DNA from: Erigeron canadensis
Lineage: Eukaryota; Streptophyta; Magnoliopsida; Asterales; Asteraceae
NCBI RefSeq assembly: GCF_010389155.1
Contig: NC_057766.1
Span: 33,241,516 to 33,305,515, forward strand
Direction: 5' to 3'
DNA: 64,000 nucleotides
Shown: piece after piece, positions 46,399 through 57,469 of the stretch
Layout of the letters: every line of letters begins with the position of its first letter
Position numbering within the stretch: position 1 is the first letter of the stretch
Translations under genes and position numbers: made by a program
The notes under the pieces: model-generated
Told to the model about the DNA's origin: nothing
Databases searched by the model: none
What the model saw: only the letters and a program-made list of their open reading frames with translations

Positions 46399-47290
46399 CA
46401 GGGCCGACCCAAACATATAGTTGGGTCAAGCGGGTGCTTGAGGCCCCCATATTTCATAGGCCCCCAAATTTAGCTATTATAGGGATATTATATATACTAA
46501 TTCTATTTTTATCGGCTAATTAAAAAAAAACATAACATAACATCAGTCACGCCCTCACAAGTCACGCCACTCAAACCCTAAATTCTTGAAAATTGAAAAG
46601 ATTTTCTCTCTCAAAATTATGATGTTACCGTTCCTGTCGTATGATTATGGAGAAATCGAAGGGCCTCCATATTCGACTATAAATCTGGGTAAGCTTATTC
46701 ACTAATATTCTAATTCTTCAAAAATCATTCACTGATATTCTTACTTCTTATGCTATAAAATTCTGTTTTGGTGTAGATTATAAGCCTGAACAAGTGATTA
46801 AAAGGAGAGACTTTAATATTCACCAATATTTGTCAATAAATTATTTCTGTTATTGACTTCACTGTGAACCAACGGCGGCTCGGCGCCACCACGACACCAC
46901 TCCACCAGTCCACCAACGCAGCAGCAGTGCAGCACAACGGCACCACCAGGTTCCTCTTTAACCTTTTGTGATTATTTTTAATGTTAATGAATGCGTGAAT
47001 ATGAATTTTCTGATTTATTCCTATTTAATTTTCTGATTTAACAAAACAGCAGCATCAACAGAACAACAAGATTGTAGCCTGTAGGACACCAGCATCAACA
47101 GGACAGCAACCCAGCCCGACAGCTTTTGCATCCTAGCAGCCCAGTAACCCAGCAACCCAACAGCTCAACAGACCAGCAGCCAACAGTCAGCAGGTACGTT
47201 TTTTCCCGTTTACTTTACTTTGTATGCTAAGAAACTAGGCCCCCAAAGTTGATCTCGTTTAAGGCCACCAAAATGCTTGAGCCGGCACTG
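46399..47290. mobile_element. hAT-like non-autonomous element 2
   Basis: The terminal inverted repeats CAGGGCCGACCCAAAC and GCTTGAGCCGGCACTG match at 12 of 16 positions. They are flanked by CATAAATT (46391-46398, 47291-47298), an 8-bp TSD. 892 bp. The interior has a CT-rich leader-like part (46600-46690) with GT donor-like sites and a CAGCAG/CCAGCAACCCAGC-rich segment (46900-47190) with intron-like spacing. It may be the remnant of a non-coding leader of a hAT transposase gene or captured DNA. No transposase is present. Confidence 0.78.
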
Positions 47291-47298
47291 CATAAATT

Positions 47299-48059
47299 GA
47301 GATTCGACCTATGTGATCGTTTAATTATACTAAAAGGATACCGATATGATGTGGCGGTGTAATGATGGCGGCAATGGTGACAGGTGATACGTGGTGGCGA
47401 TATAATGTTGGTAACAGTTGTGGCAGCGGCGAGGGCGGTGGCGACGGCAATGATGACTAGTCATGTAGGTTATTCTACGTTGTTTTAATAAATTATTGAA
47501 AATTTTAACATAATAAGATATGTTTTATAATATAGATGACTAGTATAAATTTTTATTGTATATTTACAATATTGTTTCTTTAATTTGTTTTTAATTTTGT
47601 TCCTTTTTAAAATTTTCTAATATCACCCATATTCATATCTCAATTTAGAATTAAACTCTAAAAAATTCGATTTATTATATAACTAAAAAATGAGCTTATT
47701 TCTACATTTGACATCATTTCACAATCCTAAACTATTTTTCTCTCTTCACTCTCCTATCTTTTTTCTTAATTTTTTTCTATTTTTCTTAATTATAAATACT
47801 AAACTAAATCTATAATAGTACGTTTTTGACATATAACTATTTCCTCTATCCCTTAATTCTTTTCTCCTTTTCATCCGTAAAAACATTTTGAATATTGTTT
47901 TTGTAACAAAAGTTATAAAACATATTTTGGAAAATATTTATCCAACGAGACTGAAAACTAGTTTAATAATATATAATCGAAACATTAATAATTCTATTTT
48001 AAAAATTTTATCGTGTGCAAATGCGTCAGCGTAGCCAACCCATTGTTTAAGCTTGTTAA
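47299..48059. other. Intergenic; GGY-rich segment then AT-rich DNA
   Basis: 47345-47460 is a GTGGCGGTG/GATGGCGGCAATGG trinucleotide-rich segment like those beside the Helitron-like ends, without a clear hairpin. The rest is AT-rich. No gene seen. Confidence 0.4.
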
Positions 48060-48538
48060 AATGTCTTAGCAAATTTCTCTTGCCTATTTATGGAAATATA
48101 TTAGTATAAAACAGCATAAGTTATGTTCCAAAATTGACATAAGTTGGATCGTATAGATTTCCAACATCCTGTTATTTGCTAAAGATGCCTTTAACCAAAG
48201 TCGTCATTAGTGACGAAAAGTTTGAAGTCATTATTTTAACATCCAAAACCATTATTTTATGTTTAAAAAAAAAGAAAAAAAAAAAGTCAAACATTATTTT
48301 GAGCTCATGAAACCATGTACATCATAGCTATAGCTTTTATACAACTCTTGACATACTAAATACTTTATTATTATTAATACAAAAATATATTCGACACACA
48401 TATAAATACACCTTGTACATTCTTCTCGATCACTTACCTAATTACAACTCCAATTTTGTCATCTGCTCTTTGTGTATCTAATATATATATAACTTTGTGT
48501 CAACTTTATAATATATTTATTTATGTTTATATTATAAG
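48060..48538 (+). promoter_or_regulatory. 5' flank of ABCB copy A, conserved with copies B and C
   Basis: Segments here recur upstream of the other copies. 'AAAGTCGTCATTAGTGAC' and GAGCTCATGAAACCA (48198-48320) recur at 57299-57410. The CACTTACCT...GTCATCTGCTCTT...GTGTCAACTTTATAA stretch just before the ATG recurs at 55509-55580 and 60640-60712. Conservation through duplication suggests this is the promoter and leader. TATATATATAACTTTG near 48482 is a TATA-like candidate. Confidence 0.55.
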
Positions 48539-51500
48539 ATGAGTAAATTAAATAGAACAGATACAAATAGTAGGAAGGTCAAGAATGGATCATTACGATC
48601 GATTTTCATGCATGCTGATGGTGCTGATATGGTGTTGATGACTCTTGGATTTTTGGGTGCGGTCGGAGATGGAATTTCGATGCCGACTATGTTACTTATC
48701 ACTAGTAAAATCATGAATAATATTGGTGATTCATCTTCTTTATCCATGGATATCTTCATTGACAAAATGAACCAGGTCGGTCAATGTTACATCCATACAT
48801 GTATTTATATCTATATTTAAATATTTAGTTTAAGTCATGTTTACATTTATCTTGGACAAGAAATTTAATTGGGTAATTAATTTATGCTTACAGAATGCTG
48901 TAAATCTTTGCTACATGGCTATTGGGATATGGGTTGCCTGTTTTCTAGGTAAATTTATTATACGAGTAATATGTTTGTTTGTTGCACAATTATTTGTTAC
49001 TATATTTTGTTTTTATCAGAAAAGTGTTAAGCCATAGGAAATAATGGAGTATTTTAATGTGTAGAGGGATATTGTTGGGCAAGAACGGCAGAGAGGCAGG
49101 CATCAAGATTGAGATCAAGGTACTTAAAAGCAGTTTTAAGGCAAGAAGTAGCGTATTTCGATTTAAATGTCACAAGCACAGCCGAAATCATTACTAGTGT
49201 ATCTAGTGATAGCCTTGTTATTCAAGAATTTATTAGCGAAAAGGTACTTTTATCGTTTTCTTAATCTAATATTTCGGACTACTTAATTAGTTAGGTATAC
49301 ATGGTTTTATATTTTTTTGATTCAATCGGAAAAAACACAAAAAATGCAGGTGCCAATGTTCTTGATGAATATGTCAATATTTGGTGGGGCATATATTGTA
49401 GCATTTATATTACTATGGAGGCTAGCAATCGTTGGCCTTCCTTTTATTTTTCTTTTGGTTATACCTGGTTTAATCTATGGAAAAGTTTTAATAAGCTTAT
49501 CAAGAAAGATTAGGGAGGAATATAACAAGGCTGGTAATGTGGTCGAACAAGCCATTTCTTCGATTAGGACGGTTTATTCGTTTGTGGGCGAAAATAAGGC
49601 TATAACAGAGTACTCTGCTGCCCTTCAAGGCACTGTGAAGTTGGGTTTAAAGCAAGGTTTGGCTAAAGGAGTGGCAATTGGAAGCAATGGTGTGGTTTTC
49701 GCCGTATGGTCTTTCTTGTCTTGGTACGGTAGTCGGTTGGTGATGTATCATGGGGCTAGCGGAGGGACCGTGTTTGCTGTTGGGGCCGCAATCGCCATCG
49801 GTGGACTGTAAGTATTTTATTGTTAGAAAGTTAATATTCGTAGCACAAAATTTGATATATTTACCACATAGTATAATTATTAAAGCATACTGTACAAGTA
49901 CAATTATTAAAGCATACTGTACAAGTTAGTAAAACAAGTTTGTGCTACTGAATATCACCCCTTTATTGTTAGCATTTTTTGCAATAGTTGTGTATATGTA
50001 GTTGGTGTACATACATGATGACATGATGTATTCCAAATAGGGGTTAAAGAGAAAGAATGTTTTTTTTTTTTTTAAATATATAAAGTTTTATAGAATAAGG
50101 AGACAAAGATAATCTTTCTGTTTGTGATTTTAATCAAGTTGCATTTAATTTGTCTATGTGAAACGAAAGCCAAAATAATGGTTGTATTTGACTTTATTTT
50201 TGATGATATCCTTTTCAATTTGAGGTGATAGCTCATTCAAGTGCTTATTTACACTACACTTGCATGTATTGTCGTTTTTTAATCATGAGTATCTTAAGTA
50301 TATTTTAATCTTAATTAATTACTGTAATATGCTAATGACAGATCGCTCGGTTCTGGGTTGTCAAACGTGAAGTACTTTTCCGATGCAATGGCTGCAAGCG
50401 AACGTATAAGGGAAGTGATCAAAAGGGTTCCTGAAATCGATTCAGATAACATGGAAGGGGAGATGTTACAAGAAGTATGTGGGGATGTGGAATTTAAGCA
50501 TGTGAGTTTTGCTTACCCATCAAGGCCAGAATCAGTGATATTCAAAGACTTTAACTTAAAGGTTCCAGCCGGGTTGACCGTGGCATTGGTTGGTGGAAGC
50601 GGGTCGGGTAAATCAACAGTGATTGCGTTGTTGCAAAGGTTTTATGATCCCCAAGGAGGTGATATTTGTGTAGATGGGGTGAAAATCGATAAGCTTCAAC
50701 TAAAATGGCTAAGATCGCAAATGGGTTTGGTAAGTCAAGAGCCTGCTCTATTCGCGACGACTATAAAAGAGAACATACTTTTCGGTAAGGAAGATGCCAC
50801 TATGGAAGAAGTCATTGAGGCTGCAAAAGCTTCAAATGCACATAACTTCATCTCTCAACTGCCTCAGGCTTATGACACTCAAGTAAAATTTTCACCCTTC
50901 CTTTTTTTAATGCGAAGTAAAACATTGTTAGGAGGAGTGCTTTTGAATAGGATATATCATCTTCTTACAATTTTTTTGATGAAATGTGACAAGTATGTAT
51001 CAATTTTGACAAGTCCAAGTAGAAAAGTTAATAAATAAATCAAGTGAGAAAAGTTTGCTAACATAGTAACATGAATCTAAAAAGTGAATTGGTTAAAGAA
51101 ACACTATGAAGATGAAGTTTCTTGGTAGTTTCCACTTTCCAGTGAGAAAATGAGGAAAGAGTTCCATTGAAGATAAGTATATATAAGAAAGAGAGTAGAA
51201 AGTTAAATTCTTTTCTATTTTAGTCATTAATGATTGTACGTGTTGCTCTTTTTGGTGAAAGACCCCGACTTTAAAGTTTAAAGTCAATGAGTAAAAAACA
51301 TAAAATGGACCGTGGGACATAATTTGACACATACTTTTGAATCACAGGATCCAAATATTATTATCATATCTATGATGAATTTTATATACTTTTAACTTTG
51401 TATGAGAAATATGACACGTATCTTTCATTCCACATGTTGTAATTGTCAACTTTAAAGTATAATATTTGATTATTTTACTAAGCTTACATATAATGTAGAA

Positions 51501-54138
51501 TAAAAGAACTTTATTATTATTATTGATGTATATATTATACTAAAATAATAATGTAACTTAAAGTAAGATCTACCTCCCCTACATAAAACTCCTTTTCACA
51601 TTACGACTTTACACATATAGAATATGTGCATGTTTTTGTCTTTATGGAAGCTTAAAATGATAATCCATGTTTACAAATTTTTATATACATGTCTAGCAGT
51701 AACATTGTTACATAACAACTTATTCGAAGTAATTACGATCTGATCATCATTTTTAACTTGTGTAAATAACAGGTTGGTGAAAGAGGAGTCCAAATGTCAG
51801 GTGGACAAAAACAAAGAATTGCGATTGCTCGCGCAATAATCAAGTCGCCTCGTATCCTTCTTTTGGACGAGGCAACAAGTGCACTCGATACAGAATCAGA
51901 ACGAGTGGTTCAGGAAGCCCTGGACCACGCAGCTGTTGGTAGAACCACTATTGTCATTGCTCACCGTCTCTCGACTATTAGAAGTGCAGACATAATAGTT
52001 GTGGTCCAAGATGGTCAAGTAGTCGAGTCTGGGTCCCATGACGACCTCATTCAAGTTGAAAATGGGTTATATACATCACTCGTTCGCCTCCAGGAAACTA
52101 AAAAAAATGATGAACCACCCATTAACCCATATCTGGCTGGACCATCTTCAGTTAGCTCAACATTTGATGTCCACAACACGAGTAGTCGTAAGCTGTCATT
52201 GGTAAGCCGGTCAAGCTCTGCTAGCTCATTTAACCGCTGTGCAGTTGAGAACTTGACTCTGCAGGCTAACCAAGAATTTCCTGTGCCGTCTTTTAAGCGA
52301 CTTTTGGCAATGAACAGTCCTGAATGGAAGGAGGCGTTGTTAGGGAGTGTGAGCGCGGTACTATTTGGTGCAATTCAACCACTATATGCTTTTGCATTAG
52401 GGTCAATGATATCTGTGTATTTTTTGCCAGATCATGATGATATCAAGCATAAAACTATGATATATGCGTTGTGTTTTGTTGGTTTGGCAGTTTTCTCAAT
52501 GGTAATCAATATCATTCAACATTATAACTTTGCAGCCATGGGCGAACAGTTAACAAAAAGAGTCCGTGAAAGGATGTTGTCAAAGATACTCACCTTTGAA
52601 ATAGGGTGGTTTGATCAGGATGAAAATTCAAGTGGAGCCATTTGTTCAAGACTCGCGAAAGATGCCAATGTGGTATGTATTTTTTATTTATATTAACTTG
52701 GTTTACTGCAAGTATTTGTTTGCTTTTCATTTGAGATAACATTTTGTCAAAAATGATTTTGCAGGTGAGATCATTGGTGGGTGATCGGAGTGCTCTTCTT
52801 ATTCAAACATTCTCAGCTGTGATTATTGCCTGCACGATGGGATTGGTAATTGCTTGGAGACTGGCATTGGTGATGATTGCGGTTCAGCCACTTATAATCG
52901 TTTGCTTCTATTGCAAACGGGTTTTGTTAAAGAACATGTCACAAAAAGCCATGAAGTCACAAGATGAAAGCAGCAAGTTAGCAGCCGAAGCTGTTTCAAA
53001 TCTACGCACTGTCACTGCCTTTTCGTCTCAAACACGAATCCTCAAAATGTTGGAAGAGACCCAAAAAGCACCAATGCGTGAAAGCATCAAGCAAGCTTGG
53101 TATGCTGGAATCGGGCTTGGGTTTTCTCAAAGCCTTATGGCTTGTACTTGGGCTCTAGACTTTTGGTATGGTGGGAAGTTGATTAGTGAAGGTCATTTGG
53201 GGTCAAAAGCGCTTTTCCAAACATTTATGATCTTAGTAAGCACGGGCAGGGTCATTGCGGATGCAGGGACCATGACAAATGATCTAGCTAAAGGATCTGA
53301 TGCAGTGCAGTCTGTGTTTGCGGTGTTGGACCGTTACACCTTGATAGAGCCCGAGGACCCTGATGGTAAAAAGCCTGAGATCATTACGGGCCATATAGAG
53401 ATACGTGATGTCGACTTTGCATACCCTGCACGTCCTGACGTCATGATATTTAAGGGGTTCTCCATCAATATTCAAGCTGGGAAATCAACTGCATTGGTTG
53501 GACAAAGTGGGTCAGGGAAATCAACCATAATTGGGTTAATCGAGCGTTTTTATGATCCAATGAAAGGCGTGGTGAAAGTTGATGGAAGAGATATAAGGTC
53601 ATACCATTTAAGAACTCTAAGGAAATACATTGCACTTGTGAGTCAAGAGCCAGCATTATTCGCTGGTACTATACGTCAAAACATTATCTACGGGGCATCT
53701 GCAGAAATTAGTGAATCAGAGATCATAGGGGCTGCAAAAGCGGCCAATGCTCATGATTTTATAGCTGTTTTAAAAGATGGGTATGACACATGGTGTGGTG
53801 ATCGCGGAGTACAACTCTCTGGTGGACAAAAGCAACGCATTGCCATAGCCCGTGCCATACTTAAAAACCCCACTGTTTTGTTACTAGACGAAGCCACTAG
53901 TGCGTTAGATAGTCAATCAGAAAAAGTAGTACAAGATGCACTTGAGAGAATGATGGTGGGACGGACAAGTGTGGTCGTGGCACATAGGCTGAGTACCATT
54001 CAAAGCTGTGACACAATTGCGGTTTTGGAGAAGGGGAAAGTGGTAGAGAAAGGAAACCATGGTTCATTGTTAGCCAAAGGGCCAAGTGGAGCTTACTACT
54101 CACTTGTTAGTCTTCAAAAACCTACTTCTACTAATTAA
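48539..54138 (+). CDS. ABCB-type (MDR/P-glycoprotein, ABCB15-like) full transporter, copy A
   Basis: ATP-driven exporter of the plant plasma membrane; relatives include transporters linked to auxin and alkaloids, but the substrate here is unknown. Seven exons: 48539-48775, 48894-48948, 49065-49243, 49350-49807, 50342-50882, 51773-52672, 52765-54138. All joins have GT-AG borders and keep frame, giving 1247 residues, the normal full length. Layout TMD1-NBD1-TMD2-NBD2. Seen: N-terminal [17 protein letters not shown]1 Walker [10 protein letters not shown] with Lys400, signature MSGGQ 498-502, Walker B ILLLDE with Asp522/Glu523; acidic/Ser-rich linker about 585-640; NBD2 Walker [10 protein letters not shown] with Lys1042, signature LSGGQ 1141-1145, Walker B LLLDE with Asp1165/Glu1166; H-loop His in AHRLSTI in both halves. 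No inactivating change seen. First and best member of the tandem array. Confidence 0.95.
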
Positions 54139-55326
54139 CCATTCTATCAACTAAAAGTCCGGTGGAAAACTTCAAGCTTTTAACTTACACGATCACAATT
54201 GTATTTATATCGAAGTTGTATAAATATCATTAAAGTATCTTAGATATATACGAGTTATATATATATATTTATATATATATATATATATATATATTTCTTT
54301 TTTGGCAACATAATAATTTGGATGATGGGTTCATTTTCACTGGGATCACATACTATGTTTGATAGGCAATTCAAAACCCTTTTAGCAACATCGAAAGCAT
54401 GGATGCACACCAAAAGGATGTATATGATTATTAAACCCAAATTAAACGAAAACAAATAATAATCAATAGTTAACAATGTTTACTGACTTGTTTCTCTCCA
54501 TTATCACAATTCACAAGTAGTTCAAATACTTCTATATCTAAATTGACTTCAGTGAATCCAGGGCGTAAGCCGAAATCTTTATTTTGCATTTAGTTTTTTT
54601 GGTTTGAATACTAAATAAAAAGTTCTAACTTGCTTAGATTTAACAAAATAGACATTAACCAATTTAATTCACAGTAGCTAGCCTAACTACAAGGTGCGGT
54701 AATTTTATTTTATTTTTATAACGGCAGAAGAATTATATTAATAATACATCTAACAAGATGGTAGATGCAAAAGTACAATTACAATGTGTAGATATACAAC
54801 AATTACACAATAACCTTCTCGAAATTTTTACAATGTGTAGATATACAACAATTACACAATAACCTTCTCGAAATTTTAACTGCTAAATTTGCAAAAGGTC
54901 GTCAATTACAGGCACAAGGTGCGGTAAAATTAACAATAATAAAATGTGTAAACACTTAGTGTGATTGCACTTTGACAATTATCACACAAATTAGTTGAAA
55001 ACCTAATTTTAAACGAGTCGTAGTCGAGTTTTGGCTTCGATTTCTAAGTCTTATATTCTGTCGCAATGGTTAATTACCTAAATAACTAATCATCGATAAA
55101 CACAACAACACTTATTTGTGTCATTTCGAGTGCCTTGATGTCCACAAACCAAGACCTAATAGACTATTGACTAATCAAAATCCACATTTGAGTGTTCTGA
55201 TACCCTCCAACCACAACTAAAAAGAGCAATACAACAACACGAAAGATAAAGTCTCGGTCAAACAAAACAATCATTATTAAACAAAGCCAACCGACCTCTA
55301 TATATATATTAACAGAATAAATAAAT
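54139..55326. other. Intergenic after ABCB copy A
   Basis: 3' flank of copy A, an (AT)n run at about 54258-54294, and a 49-bp tandem duplication (listed separately). No gene seen. The 73-codon minus frame at 54255-54476 spans the AT run and is not credible. Confidence 0.5.
54781..54878. repeat. 49-bp tandem duplication
   Basis: ACAATGTGTAGATATACAAC starts at 54781 and again at 54830, with the whole 49-bp unit repeated and essentially no difference up to the AATTTT end. Confidence 0.88.
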
Positions 55327-55437
55327 GAGAGGTGCCGCTTCTAGTTTTCATTTCGTTTGTATGCGCACCCTAGGCCCGAGGAAGGAAAAGAAAGCCCAAT
55401 GATTGGGCTTGCCAATCTCGGCCTACTAGAAGGAAAA
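55327..55437 (+). repeat. Direct repeat, left flank of ABCB copy B
   Basis: GAGAGGT, then TCGTTTGTATGCGCACCC and AAAGAAAGCCCAATGATTGG, through GGCCTACTAGAAG. The same sequence with about 85-90% identity follows copy B at 56467-56575. The two repeats bracket the duplicated transporter fragment exactly. Confidence 0.8.
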
Positions 55438-56466
55438 GAAAGTCCCAAGTATCAGTCCATACTTGTATATTCAACACACATAAATAGTAATACACTTTGT
55501 ATATTCTTTCACTTACCTTAAAACTCCAAGTTGTCATCTTCTCTTGTGTCTCTAATGTGTCTGTGAGTCAACTTTATAATTTCTATTAGTAACATGATGA
55601 GTAACCAGAGAACAAATACAAATAGGATGGCGAAACGATAATCGATTTTTATGACTCTTGGACTTTTGGGTGCGATCGGAGATGGAATTTCGACGCCATG
55701 TATGTTACATATTACTAGTAAAATCATGAGTAGTATTGGTTGTTGAATCAGAAATATAAAAACACTCGCACACACTCAAAAGAGTTTATCACTAATTTAT
55801 TTTCTGATTAACTAAAACTGAAAATACAAAGAGAAATATATAAACAAAAAATATAGAGTCACTGCTCCTAATAAAGCTCCACTACTCCTTGTAACTCGGT
55901 CAAAACAATGACCAATTCTTAACTTCCAACTGACAAAGTGACAAGTAAATAACCAAAGTAAACAACTAAACGTAAGTAAGGTTTAATACTAAACTATGAC
56001 GTCTATTTTAACATTTGTGATTCATCTCTCTCGATCTACCTCACATTATTTTACACACACATATATATACACATGGTATTTAATTTAAGTCAAGTTTACC
56101 CAAAAATAAAACAAGTCAATTCAAGTTTACATTGATTTTGGACAAGAAGTTTAATTGGTACGAGTAATAAATACATGCTTACAGAACACTGTAAATCTTT
56201 GCTACATGGCTATTGGGATACTGGTTGCCTGTTTTCTAGGTAAGTTTTATACAGTATGTTTGATGCACAATTGTTTGTTAAATTACTATATTTTGTTTTT
56301 GTCGGAAATGAATATTTTGGGAGTATAAAAGCTATAGAAAATAATGGACTATTTTAATGAGTAGAGTGATATTGTTGGGCAAGAACAGCAGAGAGGCAGA
56401 CATCACGATTGAGATCAAGTTATTTGAAAGCAGTTTTAGGCAAGAAGTGGCATATATCGATTTAAA
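55438..56466 (+). pseudogene. ABCB copy B: 5' fragment of a transporter gene
   Basis: The region matches the proximal promoter, leader and exons 1-3 of copies A and C. Exon 1 from the ATG near 55597 has lost the HADGADM segment and carries an in-frame TAA within it. It is then cut by a 273-bp LTR at the position of [10 protein letters not shown]. Exon 2 (56185-56239) and the start of exon 3 (56365 to about 56466) follow with good identity to copy C, and homology stops abruptly at GATTTAAA where the direct repeat begins. Everything from the middle of exon 3 onward is missing. Dead as a transporter; it could still supply promoter activity or regulatory RNA. Confidence 0.85.
55741..56013. mobile_element. 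Solo LTR inserted in exon 1 of ABCB copy B
   Basis: It begins TGTTGAATCAG and ends TTTTAACA, with TGTT/AACA inverted tips. It interrupts the coding match between ATTGGT and GATTC. The flanking 5-mers TTGGT (55736-55740) and TTTGT (56014-56018) are a TSD with one change. 273 bp with no internal region, so a solo LTR or a very small TRIM-like unit. Confidence 0.7.
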
Positions 56467-56575
56467 CGAGAGGTAGTGACTACTGACCAGTCTTCATTGT
56501 CGTTTGCATGCACACCCGAGGAAAGAAAAGAAAGCCCAAGGATTGGGCTTGCCAATCTCAGCCTACTAGAAGAAA
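56467..56575 (+). repeat. Direct repeat, right flank of ABCB copy B
   Basis: Second copy of the 55327-55437 repeat. It includes TCGTTTGCATGCACACCC and GCCTACTAGAAG, with a few extra bases near its start. Confidence 0.8.
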
Positions 56576-57199
56576 CAGCCCGCATAAAAGAAGATACTCG
56601 GCCCACTTGGAAGGATTAATGCGAGGGTAATTCGGCTCAACATGGATTTATGGAACGGTCTTCGTCGGCTGCTAATATCCGAAGGTTTTTTTCTTTTTTT
56701 TTTTAATACTATATTTTGTTTGCTTCATGTCCTGAACTTGCCTTAAACGCACCCGAATATAGTGTCTTCAAAACATGACCTTAATTATAACGCACCAAAT
56801 ACGCTTGAAAACATTCAGAAATGAAAGAACAAATTACAAAATGCTTCCGAAACAATAGGGACAAATAACATGATAAATGCTATTAATCTAACTCCAAATA
56901 AAATGAAGTCGTCGATAATGTAATACCATATAGAAAACATATATAATTTGGCCAACACTAATTAATCATCTCAAAAATGATTTATAAACAGATGCATATT
57001 TCGATGTAACTGGTGGAGGCAAGTCAACGCCCTTAAAGTACACACATAAGGATCATCGCATCCAATGACTTATTATGATGGTTCTCATAAGATAATGTAA
57101 CCATTCAAGGATTATACATCGGAAAAGTTAAATAAAAAAATACAACCACAAGAAAAGATAACAAAAGATAGAGAAGGTTTGAGTGAAAAACCATTGATT
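56576..57199. other. Intergenic, no gene seen
   Basis: AT-rich with a T run at about 56688-56703. 'GATGCATATTTCGATGTAACTGG' near 56992 faintly recalls ABCB exon 3, but the similarity is too short to call. Confidence 0.4.
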
Positions 57200-57465
57200 G
57201 AATGTCTTGCCTATTTATAAAAATATATCATAAAACATCATATGTTATGTCGAGTATAAGTCCGCCTTATGTTATTTGCTAAAGAAAACTTAATCAAAGT
57301 CGTCATTAGTGACAAATAGTTTCAAGTCATTATATTAACATCCAATTGAGTTTTTAAAAAATATATACAACAAAAAAAAAGTCAAACATTATTCTGAGCT
57401 CATGAAACCACATCATAGCTTTCCTATACTAAATTCTTTTTAAACAGCATGTTAAGGTTGAGTGG
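57200..57465 (+). promoter_or_regulatory. Displaced distal promoter of ABCB copy C
   Basis: It matches 48060-48360 upstream of copy A (TTGCCTATTTAT, AAAGTCGTCATTAGTGAC, GTCAAACATTATTCTGAGC, CTCATGAAACCACATCATAGC). The proximal leader that should follow within about 200 bp is instead found at 60580-60727, after an insertion of about 3.1 kb. Confidence 0.65.
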
Positions 57466-57469
57466 CATT

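Noticed and set aside
56985..57020. A fourth ABCB fragment (ATATTTCGATGTAACTGG resembling exon 3)
   Set aside because: The similarity is under 25 bp with mismatches and no neighbouring homology, so chance is likely.
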